This document shows, one piece after another, positions 17,564-26,340 of a stretch of DNA of 64,000 nucleotides. The notes under the pieces are model-generated. The model had not been told where the DNA came from, made no database searches, and saw only the letters and a list, made by a program, of their open reading frames with translations. The stretch is taken from NCBI GenBank assembly GCA_030432025.1, contig JAUIIA010000003.1:186001-250000 (forward strand), in the 5' to 3' direction. A program made the translations under genes and the position numbers. Position 1 is the first letter of the stretch, and each line of letters starts with the position of its first letter. Source of the DNA: Alphaproteobacteria bacterium (GTDB taxonomy: Bacteria > Pseudomonadota > Alphaproteobacteria > Micavibrionales > Micavibrionaceae).

Positions 17564-19966
17564 ATGGACATCAAAAAAGTAGCAGTTATCGGATCAGGCG
17601 TGATGGGCAGCGGGATTGCTGCACAATTGACCAATGCGGGCATTCCGGTCGTACTTTTGGACATTAAGGTTGAAGGCAAGGACCTGGCCGCCGAAGCGGT
17701 ACAGAAGATGCTTAAAACCGATCCTGCACCGTTCATGCTGCCTGGCAATGCACGACTGATCGAAACGGGCACGATTGATGATGATCTCGACAAGATCGCG
17801 GATTGCGACTGGATCGTTGAAGTCGTCCTCGAGAAGCTGGAAATCAAGCACGCGACATATGAGAAAATTGAAAAAGCGCGCAAGAAAGGCTCGATCGTTT
17901 CATCCAACACATCGACCATTCCATTGCACAAGCTGATCGAAGGCCAGCCTGATTCTTTCGCCAAGGACTTCATGATCACCCACTTCTTTAATCCGCCGCG
18001 CTATATGCGTCTTCTGGAACTGGTTGTCGGTGAAAAAACCAACAAGGATGCAGCAAAAACAATCGAAGAATTCTGCGATGTCAGACTTGGTAAAGGTGTT
18101 GTCCGTACCAATGACACGCCCGGCTTTATCGCCAACCGTCTCGGCGTGTTCTGGCTAACCGCCGGTGTGAACGAAGCCATCAAACAGGATATTTCCATCG
18201 AGGTTGCCGATGCAGTCATGAGTAAACCTGTCGGTATTCCGAAGACAGGGGTGTTCGCGCTGATCGATCTGGTCGGTATCGACCTTATGCCCAAACTCTC
18301 CGAAAGCTTGCTTTCAACGCTGCCTGAAAAGGATGCGTACCGCGACATTTTCGAGGATTACAAATTTATTCACGGCATGATCGAAGCGGGCTACACGGGC
18401 CGTAAAGGCAAGGGCGGTTTCTATCGTCTGAACCCCGATGCACCAAAAGGCGTGAAGGAAAAACAGGCGCTGGCGATTGATCCGTCAAAATTCGATGAAG
18501 CCCAGTACGGCGCATCGGAGAAAAAGATCGCTGCCGCTGACCCTGCCGTTTCTGCCGGGCGTAAAGGCATTCGCGCCGTTGTCGAAACCGATAGTGACGG
18601 CGGTAAATATGCATGGGAAGTGTTGAAGCAAACACTGACTTATGCTGCGGAACTGGTCGGCGAAATTGCCGATACTATCCATGATATCGATGAAGGCATG
18701 AAGCTGGGCTATAACTGGAAAAAAGGCCCGTTCGAAATGCTCGATGATCTCGGCCCCGCATGGTTTGCAGCCAAGATCAAGGAAGAGGGCATGGATGTGC
18801 CTGAGATTTTTGCAAAAGTCGGCGACGGCACATTCTACAAAGTTGAAGACGAGGCGCTGCAATATCTCGGCACCGACGGTAAGTATCACAAAGTGATCCG
18901 CCCGGACGGCGTTCTGTTGCTCAGCGATATCAAACTTTCATCCGAACCTGTTCTAAAGAACGGTTCCGCCTCCGTATGGGATATCGGCGACGGCGTTTTG
19001 TGTTTCGAAAAACATTCCAAGATGAACACATTTGACGAGCAGATTTTTGAATTGCTTGTGAAGACGAAGAAGCTGATCGAGAAGGAAGACGATTACAAGG
19101 CGTTGGTTGTCTATAACGAAGCCTCACATTTCTCTGCCGGTGCAAACCTTGGTCTGGCCTTGTTCATGGTCAATATCGCCATGTACCCGCAGGTCGAGGA
19201 ATTCGTCCGCACAGGTCAGAAAGTCTATACCGATTTGAAATTCGCCAATTTCCCGATGGTTTCCGCCCCGAGCGGCATGGCCCTGGGCGGCGGTTGTGAG
19301 ATCTTGCTCTGTGCCGATGCGGTGCAGGCTCATGCCGAGACCTATACCGGTCTGGTTGAGGTTGGTGTTGGTGTTATTCCCGGCTGGGGTGGCTGTAAGG
19401 AGATGATCCTGCGCTACCGTGAGCGTGAAAAAGCCAAATTCAAAAAGGACATGGATAAAATCGGTAAGGATAATATCTGGTTCTCTCCCGATACTACGCC
19501 GATGGGCGCGGTGCGAGAGGCATTCCAGACTATAGGCATGGCCACGGTGGCCAAATCTGCCTTTGAAGCCCAGAAAATTGGTTATTTCCGCCATACTGAT
19601 GGCGTTACCATGAACCGTGACCGCTTGCTTTATGATGCCAAGCAAAAGGCGCTTGGACTGGCGAAGGATTATACACCACCTGAAAAGGCTGAAAATATCC
19701 GCATGCCGGGGCCTGCAGGAAAAGCTGCGCTTGATCTTGCCGTATCCGATTTGCGTAAATCCGGCAAGGCCACCCCGTATGATGTGGTGGTATCTGGACA
19801 TCTCGCCCACGTATTAAGCGGGGGTGACACGGATTATACCCAAGACATGAGCGAGGACGATCTGTTAAAGTTGGAAGTCTCGCAGTTCATGGACTTGCTC
19901 CGTAACCCCGGAACGCTGGCCCGTATCGAACACATGCTGGACAATGGGAAACCTCTGAGAAACTAG
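17564..19966 (+). CDS. FadN-type 3-hydroxyacyl-CoA dehydrogenase / enoyl-CoA hydratase
   Basis: 800 residues, carrying two beta-oxidation steps. Domain order is dehydrogenase first, as in Bacillus FadN and unlike E. coli FadB: an NAD-binding Rossmann fold (VAVIGSGVMGSGIAAQLTNA, residues 5-24), the catalytic His region MITHFFNPPRYMRLLELV near 130, then dehydrogenase C-terminal domains (GRKGKGGFYRL near 285), and a crotonase-fold hydratase at about residues 480-700 with ALGGGCEILLCADAV and VEVGVGVIPGWGG. The start was taken at the ATG after AAGGGG; the frame is open upstream through the previous gene. Located after the thiolase and the small membrane protein in one operon. Confidence 0.95.
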   Translation: MDIKKVAVIGSGVMGSGIAAQLTNAGIPVVLLDIKVEGKDLAAEAVQKMLKTDPAPFMLPGNARLIETGTIDDDLDKIADCDWIVEVVLEKLEIKHATYEKIEKARKKGSIVSSNTSTIPLHKLIEGQPDSFAKDFMITHFFNPPRYMRLLELVVGEKTNKDAAKTIEEFCDVRLGKGVVRTNDTPGFIANRLGVFWLTAGVNEAIKQDISIEVADAVMSKPVGIPKTGVFALIDLVGIDLMPKLSESLLSTLPEKDAYRDIFEDYKFIHGMIEAGYTGRKGKGGFYRLNPDAPKGVKEKQALAIDPSKFDEAQYGASEKKIAAADPAVSAGRKGIRAVVETDSDGGKYAWEVLKQTLTYAAELVGEIADTIHDIDEGMKLGYNWKKGPFEMLDDLGPAWFAAKIKEEGMDVPEIFAKVGDGTFYKVEDEALQYLGTDGKYHKVIRPDGVLLLSDIKLSSEPVLKNGSASVWDIGDGVLCFEKHSKMNTFDEQIFELLVKTKKLIEKEDDYKALVVYNEASHFSAGANLGLALFMVNIAMYPQVEEFVRTGQKVYTDLKFANFPMVSAPSGMALGGGCEILLCADAVQAHAETYTGLVEVGVGVIPGWGGCKEMILRYREREKAKFKKDMDKIGKDNIWFSPDTTPMGAVREAFQTIGMATVAKSAFEAQKIGYFRHTDGVTMNRDRLLYDAKQKALGLAKDYTPPEKAENIRMPGPAGKAALDLAVSDLRKSGKATPYDVVVSGHLAHVLSGGDTDYTQDMSEDDLLKLEVSQFMDLLRNPGTLARIEHMLDNGKPLRN

Positions 19967-20002
19967 ACGGCTGCACGGTCGCACGAAGGACCATCTGAGT
20001 TC

Positions 20003-20455
20003 ATGAATCTTGCAATTTATCTTCTGCCGATTTTTGCGGCTATGTTTTACGGCATGGGCTTTGCCCTTATGGACAGGGCTTTACAAGCAACCAATGTTGT
20101 CACCTATATGATTCTGGGTGCGCTGATTTCTTTCCCTCTTGTAGGTATTTTGGCTTACACAAAGCGGGAAAAAGTCTCGTTCGAATTTATCAATAGCTGG
20201 CAAGACATTGCGCTGGTTATTGCCGCTGTATTGGCGCCTGCGCTTGGTTGGTTCCTCACCGCTTACACGATTAAGAATATCGGCGGGGCCTATGCCGCGT
20301 TTGCCGAAGTGTCCTACCCGCTCTTCACCATTTTGTTCCTATTTGCGTTTTTTGGCATCAAGAACTTCGATTGGCACTTGCTGGTGGGCGGCTGCATGAT
20401 CATCCTTGGTTCCTTTATTCTGGTGATGGGCCAATTCAATACAAAGGGCGGCTGA
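20003..20455 (+). CDS. EamA-like small membrane transporter
   Basis: 150 residues with about five membrane helices, equal to one half of a drug/metabolite (DMT) transporter. MNLAIYLLPIFAAMFYGMGF is the first helix, and the segment IGGAYAAFAEVSYPLFTILF matches the conserved second-last helix of EamA repeats. Such half-size proteins work as dimers. The substrate cannot be read from sequence. It follows the FadN-type gene after 36 bases. Confidence 0.7.
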   Translation: MNLAIYLLPIFAAMFYGMGFALMDRALQATNVVTYMILGALISFPLVGILAYTKREKVSFEFINSWQDIALVIAAVLAPALGWFLTAYTIKNIGGAYAAFAEVSYPLFTILFLFAFFGIKNFDWHLLVGGCMIILGSFILVMGQFNTKGG

Positions 20456-20529
20456 GTAGGGCTGTGAGCAAAGTTTACCAGCCCATAATTATTTGACATA
20501 ATCAATAAACTCCTTTACTTTACCGCGCC

Positions 20530-21240
20530 ATGGGCCTGCGCGCGAAATTCACATTTATGGATTCACCTTTGCGTGAAACATTTACGTCGATCAGCAAAAA
20601 TCAAACTTTGCGGATCGGTGAGCTATTTGCGCAGAAGGTGCTGATACCCTCTATGGAGGCTGGAGAGGCCGCAAAACGTGTGGGCCTTGCGGGCAAGCCT
20701 GAAAGCGGGAAATCAACACTGGCGGCGGGAATATTGCAGCCTGTCATTGCCGCAGGCCAAGCACGGTTAATAAAACAGGCAGACGGACAAGAAACACAAT
20801 TCGGCTTCCCTACGGGACGCATAAAACCCCAACGTATATGGGAACATGCAGAACACGGCCTGATCAGGCTTTTCGATGCCAGAGTGCAGGGTGCGGCATT
20901 TGAATCTGCGGCTGATCCGGAATTCAGGGATAAAAATCCGCATGGGTTGGATATTCTGGAGCATCCGCATCGTCACAAGCCGGGAGCCCGCCGTATGATG
21001 GGCCTTATTGCTCCCGCCGCCGCTGACTGTGATTACATTTTTGATCTGAAAATGCAGCGCAGCTGGGATTGGGACGAACCACCTAAAGTACATATGAAAT
21101 TTATGTTCCCTCAAGCGGAACAGGACAATCTGGCCATATTGGAATTCATTGAAGAAGCGCGTAGGATTACAGAGTCCGGCCAGCCGGATGTGGCAGCTAA
21201 CTTTGAACTGCACCCGGAACTGCGAACTGATTTTTACTAA
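20530..21240 (+). CDS. P-loop protein with TsaE-like layout
   Basis: 236 residues. A Walker A motif GKPESGKST lies near residue 55, preceded by a helix (LRIGELFAQKVLIPSMEAGE) and a short strand, the same order as in TsaE-type ATPases (helix, strand, P-loop). A later GLDILEHPHR near 135 could correspond to the family IEWP pattern. Against TsaE, the HFDLYR motif is not visible and the protein is longer. It is only nine bases ahead of the ceramidase-family gene, so the two are probably cotranscribed. Function unknown; nucleotide binding is the only firm inference. Confidence 0.5.
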   Translation: MGLRAKFTFMDSPLRETFTSISKNQTLRIGELFAQKVLIPSMEAGEAAKRVGLAGKPESGKSTLAAGILQPVIAAGQARLIKQADGQETQFGFPTGRIKPQRIWEHAEHGLIRLFDARVQGAAFESAADPEFRDKNPHGLDILEHPHRHKPGARRMMGLIAPAAADCDYIFDLKMQRSWDWDEPPKVHMKFMFPQAEQDNLAILEFIEEARRITESGQPDVAANFELHPELRTDFY

Positions 21241-21249
21241 ACGCTTTTT

Positions 21250-21885
21250 ATGAATGATTACATCGATATTTACTGTGAGCGCTTGGAGCCGGGCTTATGG
21301 GCTGAGCCTCTGAATGCTGTAACGAATGCGGCTTTCTTCATCGCGGCCTTTTGCGCCTATAGTTTGGCCAAAAAGCGGGCAGTATTGGATCTGAATATCG
21401 GTATTTTGATTGCCCTTATCGCTGTTATAGGAACAGGCAGCACATTGTTTCATACATTCGCCACTGGCTGGGCGCAGCTGTCGGATGTATTACCAATTCT
21501 GTTTTATCAAATCGTCTTTGTTGTCGTATATGCTAACCGCATCATCGGCCTGAATGCGCAGAAATCAACCTTATTGCTTTTTGCGTTTTTTGCGACGATT
21601 TACGGCTTCCAACAACTCCCCCAAGGCCTGCTCAACGGTTCTTTGGGCTACGCACCTGCATTATTGTTTGTTCTGGGCTTAGGCGTCTGGCACGTGTTGA
21701 ATGCCAAAACCGAGCGCTATGGCCTGCTTGCGGCGGGTATTACGTTCGTCATCTCCCTGACATTCCGCTCGATTGATATGCAGATCTGCGAAAGCTTGCC
21801 GATCGGTACGCATTTCTTGTGGCATTGCTTGAATGGTGCAGTGCTCTATCTGACTACTAGAGCATATATCCTGAATGTTAGATAA
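21250..21885 (+). CDS. Ceramidase-family (CREST superfamily) membrane protein
   Basis: 211 residues and about seven membrane helices. It carries the alkaline ceramidase pattern: DIYCERLEPGLWAEPLNAVT near the N-terminus, GSTLFHTFATGWAQLSDVLP near residue 62 (metal-binding His and the Ser/Asp motif), and THFLWHCLNGAVLYL near 182 with two further His. Characterised relatives hydrolyse ceramides or act as receptors; bacterial members are barely studied, so the substrate is open. It sits directly behind the P-loop protein. Confidence 0.8.
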   Translation: MNDYIDIYCERLEPGLWAEPLNAVTNAAFFIAAFCAYSLAKKRAVLDLNIGILIALIAVIGTGSTLFHTFATGWAQLSDVLPILFYQIVFVVVYANRIIGLNAQKSTLLLFAFFATIYGFQQLPQGLLNGSLGYAPALLFVLGLGVWHVLNAKTERYGLLAAGITFVISLTFRSIDMQICESLPIGTHFLWHCLNGAVLYLTTRAYILNVR

Positions 21886-22129
21886 AGCACACAGCGATCC
21901 TTAATCTCTTTACGGGAACATGCCAAAAACAAAAATTATGTTAAAAAAATACGCTCAGAGCGACAATGTTTCCATAATTTTCTTGTAATTTTCGGTAGCT
22001 TTGTTTACTAGATCATGGTGCAAAGCATCATAAGATTTGCTTTACATAGAAAAAAATGACGCTAAATTGCGCATACGGAAAAAACAGTTTAGAACACAGG
22101 GACGCACACTACTTACTGCGTAAAAGACT
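21886..22129. other. AT-rich leader region before the 1142-residue gene
   Basis: A 244-base gap, clearly richer in A and T than the flanking genes, with poly-A tracts (AAAAAAATACG, GAAAAAAATGACG). No RNA gene or convincing hairpin is seen. It must hold the promoter of the large downstream gene, but no clear -35/-10 pair stands out. Confidence 0.4.
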
Positions 22130-25100
22130 ATGACTCGAGCCCAAGGGCTTAGCCAAGAAGCACAAGCTACATCTTCAGTAAAAGATCAAATGGACCTTAT
22201 GGTCCTCAACCTCATGGACCGCAATCGCGCGGAACTGGCAGCCAAATTCCCCGGTGCCGACGTCGATGCCGTTATCGAAAAAATTCGTAATGACATCGAG
22301 ACGTTCCACACGACGGGCCGCAATAACGAAGATCTGACATTCTATAATGACGACCAGTCGATCGACTTGCCTAATCAGGCATTGCTCGATCATTTGAGCC
22401 TGATGCGCCATGAAATGCGCTCTAGTGCGACAGTGATCGCTGACCGTGCTTACAACATTGATGACCCCGCAACCGAAGAAGAGCTGCGTCAGGCCATCAA
22501 GGACATGAAAAAGATGGGTTTCACATTCGAAGAAACCGTCAAAATGTTCAATCAGGACATCAAATTTTCAAAATCGCCGACACCGCACCCGACGGAAAAT
22601 CTGAGCATCGAAGGCATCAAAGCCTACATGAAAGTTGTTCAGGCAGCGGAAACAGGCGAAGGCGACCCGATGGCCAGACAGGCGAATCTGGAAACGGCCA
22701 TTTCGGAAATGATGCTACGCGACGACATCAGCCCGCAGGAAAAATACAGCATTCTGGATGAGATTGATCTCTCCGATCTCTATGCCGAAACGCACAATAA
22801 AGGCGTAAACAGGCTCGAACGTTTCATCGAAGATACAATCGAGGAAGAATACGGCCAGCGTCCGAAAATTTCTCTCGATGCGTCATTAAAAAGCTGGGAT
22901 TACGATTCAGACGGCAAAAATAACGCCGAAGGTTTTGCCTTCATGGCAAAAACATCTTCTACGACAATGGCGGCGTTGAACCTGACGATCAAGTCTATCG
23001 AAGAAGCGCAGGCAAACGGTCTGGTGCCGGCAGCCAATACGCAGAATATTCAAAAAACGCTAGAAGAATGCCGCGCCGTAAAAGAGGCGCTACAGCCGAT
23101 TTATGATCGTTCTCGTGAAATTACCCAGACACTGGCAAACCTCGATCCGGATGCTCGTGGTGAATATTACGAGAAAGTCTATAACGAAGAATATGCGAAG
23201 ATGGAGCATGACTTTGGCGACATCTATGATGCTGTCGGCACAGTTAACCGTGGTTCCAATTTTCATGAGCGCACGGTTGTAAGCTTGCGTGAAGCTGTTG
23301 AAGGACAGGCGGGTCAAACAGAACGCGAAGCCAACCCGATGGATGACGCACTGCGTGTATTGCGCCGTAACGGTGTCGCGATTGAAAAAGGCCAGCCGCG
23401 TCAGAATGACTACAAACATATCGACATTATTCACAACCTGATAAATCATGATAAATTCCGCGAACTGGACATCCTGACTGCGGAAGAATTAGCCGAGATT
23501 GATGCGGTAAACGGGTTTGCAACGCCCGAAGAGCGCGGTGGCCTGACAGGTGACCGCAAGCACGAGCTGCTTGATAAAATCGCAACATATGTCGAGCAAA
23601 ACGGCAACCGCCGCGACATTCAGAACTTGCTTTATGAAGCCAACCCGCTGACGATCGATGATAACGGCTATCCGGCGCAAACACGCTCATTGCTTGATCG
23701 TTTCAAACTGCGTCATTTCTATCCGTATAAATTCGAAGACAGCATTAACTCGGACGCGCAGCCCGGCTCTGACGAACGTCTGCACTTCCTCTTCCGCGTC
23801 TTTGATATTCGCCGCGGCAGCTCCATGAGCCTGCACGAGGACCGCGAAACATTACCGCGTAAACCTGATTTGACCGTTACGTTTGTAAACCACTCGGGAC
23901 GTGAGCGTATCGAACGTCTGCGCTCTATGGACAAGGACGCGAGCGTGCCTTGGTACCTCGACCGCTCCAGCAGCAAAGACATGATCAAATCCATGACCGG
24001 TCCGAGTGACGCACAAAAAATCGGCGGCCCTCCTGCACAAAACGAGATTTTCTGGATTTGGGGCATGGGTGCCCGCAACGCATGGGATCATAAATATTTC
24101 GAAGAACACATGTTCGGATGCGGAATGGCTTCTGACCGTTTTGGTGCCGACGGCGCAACATGTTCGGATGTAAAAGCGCAAGAAATGATGGAAATTGTGC
24201 TTGAGCACGGCCCATTTGACCGCACCGTCCCTGAGCACCGCCGCTTTATGCGTGCAGCATTGGCTGAATCTTTCACACAACAGGGCCGCAATAAACGTTA
24301 TGCCATGTCGAGCGCGGATCAGGTCGCCGATGACCTCTCTGCCCGTATTGTCGATAAGGTCCATAAGCGTTTTGAACTCGAAGGTCTGGTCGCACCGGGT
24401 ACGTATATCAGCCCGAAACCGCAATTCAGAGATGAGCGCGTAGAAGGTTTCATGCGTGACCTGAACGCCAACTGGATCGAGCGTTTCAACAGATCCCGTA
24501 TGGCCACGCGCGGTGAATATGACGAGAAGGGTAAACCCGTCTTTGTCTTTGATGAATTTGCCGACAAGGTAACCTGCCCGAACATTATGGGCTACAGCAA
24601 CAATGGCGCCCGTCCGGCCGCAAAAGGCGGAAGCGCGAAGAAAGCCATGAATGTGCGCGCAATTGAAAACCAGCAGCGCCACCAGATTTCCCAGCTCTTT
24701 GCCGGCAGCATGTACGGCGCAGGCTTGATGATGAAGGAAATCGGCTATGCCTACAGACTGGAAAACCCCGATCCGTGCCAGGTTAAACTGACGGATGGTG
24801 ACGTCGAGGACTTCCTGAGCCACGAATATTGGGATTTCAACATCCACACAAAAACAATCGCCGCCGCGGCTATGGTTGATAATACATACTCGCTGGAGCA
24901 AATCGGTTGGGCGAACGCGAAGTTCGATGAATTATACGATGTGGGCCGAAAAGTCACATTCTATAAGCACCCTGACAAAAAAGACGAAATCAGAATGGTC
25001 TATGAAGGCGACCGTCAGGATCTGGACAGCTCACAATTATATGCTGCCAAACTCTGGTATGACCGTCTTGCCTATGTCTCGCACATGGAAGCCGCATTGA

Positions 25101-25558
25101 CCAAGCCGGGCGAAGGCAGCCCGACACTGGCCGATGAGCCACACACTATTATGGCCGCATTCAGAACCGAAGACGGTTCCCCGAATATAGGCGTAGGCGC
25201 CAGAACACAAGCCAGATGGCCGCAAGCGATGGAAATCGCGCAAGAGCACATGGTTAACCTGCCGCAATTCAATGCGCAATACGCGCGTGAAGCCCAATGG
25301 GCTGCGGATGCACAAGCGGGCTTGTCCAAGGCCGAGATCCTTGAGCGTCAGGGCGGAGAAGCAGGCTTGCGCCGTTCCCGTGCCGCGTTCCGTGCCGGTA
25401 CATTGCCGCATGTTCCGTATTGGTCGGGACAAAAGCGTATTGGTATCGAGCCGAAACCGGATGCATCGATCGAAGATTTGATGACCCCTAAAGCATGGGC
25501 GGATTCCCACAGAGACCCGCATCCTGATAGTGGTTTGAAACGCTTCCTGGACAGATAA
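22130..25558 (+). CDS. Large orphan protein, function unknown
   Basis: 1142 residues, no signal peptide, no membrane helix, no obvious repeats. The first 400 residues look helical and charged. The central part (about 500-700) has more aromatic residues, for instance EIFWIWGMGARNAWDHKYFE near 640 and MFGCGMASDRFGADGATC, and scattered Cys. The last 300 residues include DVEDFLSHEYWDFNIHTKTI and end in PHPDSGLKRFLDR. No known domain was recognised. Codon use is like its neighbours. It stands alone with its own AT-rich upstream region. A large cytosolic enzyme or a secreted effector are both possible. Confidence 0.85.
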   Translation: MTRAQGLSQEAQATSSVKDQMDLMVLNLMDRNRAELAAKFPGADVDAVIEKIRNDIETFHTTGRNNEDLTFYNDDQSIDLPNQALLDHLSLMRHEMRSSATVIADRAYNIDDPATEEELRQAIKDMKKMGFTFEETVKMFNQDIKFSKSPTPHPTENLSIEGIKAYMKVVQAAETGEGDPMARQANLETAISEMMLRDDISPQEKYSILDEIDLSDLYAETHNKGVNRLERFIEDTIEEEYGQRPKISLDASLKSWDYDSDGKNNAEGFAFMAKTSSTTMAALNLTIKSIEEAQANGLVPAANTQNIQKTLEECRAVKEALQPIYDRSREITQTLANLDPDARGEYYEKVYNEEYAKMEHDFGDIYDAVGTVNRGSNFHERTVVSLREAVEGQAGQTEREANPMDDALRVLRRNGVAIEKGQPRQNDYKHIDIIHNLINHDKFRELDILTAEELAEIDAVNGFATPEERGGLTGDRKHELLDKIATYVEQNGNRRDIQNLLYEANPLTIDDNGYPAQTRSLLDRFKLRHFYPYKFEDSINSDAQPGSDERLHFLFRVFDIRRGSSMSLHEDRETLPRKPDLTVTFVNHSGRERIERLRSMDKDASVPWYLDRSSSKDMIKSMTGPSDAQKIGGPPAQNEIFWIWGMGARNAWDHKYFEEHMFGCGMASDRFGADGATCSDVKAQEMMEIVLEHGPFDRTVPEHRRFMRAALAESFTQQGRNKRYAMSSADQVADDLSARIVDKVHKRFELEGLVAPGTYISPKPQFRDERVEGFMRDLNANWIERFNRSRMATRGEYDEKGKPVFVFDEFADKVTCPNIMGYSNNGARPAAKGGSAKKAMNVRAIENQQRHQISQLFAGSMYGAGLMMKEIGYAYRLENPDPCQVKLTDGDVEDFLSHEYWDFNIHTKTIAAAAMVDNTYSLEQIGWANAKFDELYDVGRKVTFYKHPDKKDEIRMVYEGDRQDLDSSQLYAAKLWYDRLAYVSHMEAALTKPGEGSPTLADEPHTIMAAFRTEDGSPNIGVGARTQARWPQAMEIAQEHMVNLPQFNAQYAREAQWAADAQAGLSKAEILERQGGEAGLRRSRAAFRAGTLPHVPYWSGQKRIGIEPKPDASIEDLMTPKAWADSHRDPHPDSGLKRFLDR

Positions 25559-25637
25559 TCCGCGGCGCTCAAAACTATTAGTTAAAATCCAATCTATAAT
25601 TTACCGCTTTTTAAAAGCCCTCGGGCATACTCGTCTC

Positions 25638-25985
25638 ATGTTTGGGATTTTTACCAATTCTAAAACGGACAAACGGAAGAAGCCAAAAGAGCTTCAGGCG
25701 AGTTGTGAGGGAGTAAAAAATAAGAGGGGGGCTCAAAATAAACCCGCAAAGGGTAGAGCCAAAAGTACAGGCAGCCAGAGCAATAGTGCGGGGGATATTC
25801 GTGCGCAAGCTCTGGCAAATGCCCGTTTAGCCCGCGAAAGACTGGGCGAAGACACGGTTCAGAAAATGGCCGAAATCATATCCAGAAAAGAAAACAATCC
25901 ATTCGAACAAGCAAAGAAGAAAATCGCCATGGCCGACAGCGACCGTGTTGTCGATGAAATCATGTTCTTATTGGATGAAGATTAG
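25638..25985 (+). CDS. Small basic hypothetical protein
   Basis: 115 residues. The first half is Lys/Ser/Gly-rich and probably disordered; the second half forms amphipathic helices (IRAQALANARLARERLGEDT, then MADSDRVVDEIMFLLDED). No signal peptide. No family recognised. It is convergent with the small Cys-tailed gene that ends five bases away. Confidence 0.55.
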   Translation: MFGIFTNSKTDKRKKPKELQASCEGVKNKRGAQNKPAKGRAKSTGSQSNSAGDIRAQALANARLARERLGEDTVQKMAEIISRKENNPFEQAKKKIAMADSDRVVDEIMFLLDED

Positions 25986-25990
25986 TCCGC

Positions 25991-26200
25991 TTAGCTACAG
26001 GTGTCGCATTCACACGTTTCAATCGCATGATCCAACCGCGCTTGATCCAGACCACCCATTGAATCTTCCATAACGGCTGCGAAAACTGCACAGTTATTGC
26101 CTGTGCCTTCGGGGTCCTGCACATCTGTGAACGCGCTGACAATATGGCGTTCTTCGGGTCTATCTGCTTTTTTAACGGGTAATTGAATGACCTTAGCCAT
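25991..26200 (-). CDS. Small protein with Cys-rich C-terminus
   Basis: 69 residues from the ATG preceded by GAGGAGAGAATT; the frame is open 18 codons further up without a better start. The N-terminus is basic (MAKVIQLPVKKADRPEER), the middle is acidic, and the last residues hold a CECDTCS cluster that could bind a metal. No family recognised. Confidence 0.6.
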   Translation of the reverse strand: MAKVIQLPVKKADRPEERHIVSAFTDVQDPEGTGNNCAVFAAVMEDSMGGLDQARLDHAIETCECDTCS

Positions 26201-26340
26201 AATTCTCTCCTCAAAATATGGCCGCACGCTACGCCTGTTTTCATAATATTGCAAGTTTTGTTTTAGATTTCCCCATTCATTCTTAATCGTTTTGCGCTAT
26301 ATTAACTTTATATATCCGTAATTTATGGGAGAAATCACAG

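Noticed and set aside
23852-24901. 349-codon open frame opposite the 1142-residue gene
   Set aside because: The plus-strand frame is far longer and has sensible composition; the minus frame is rich in Cys and His without pattern, as expected of a shadow.
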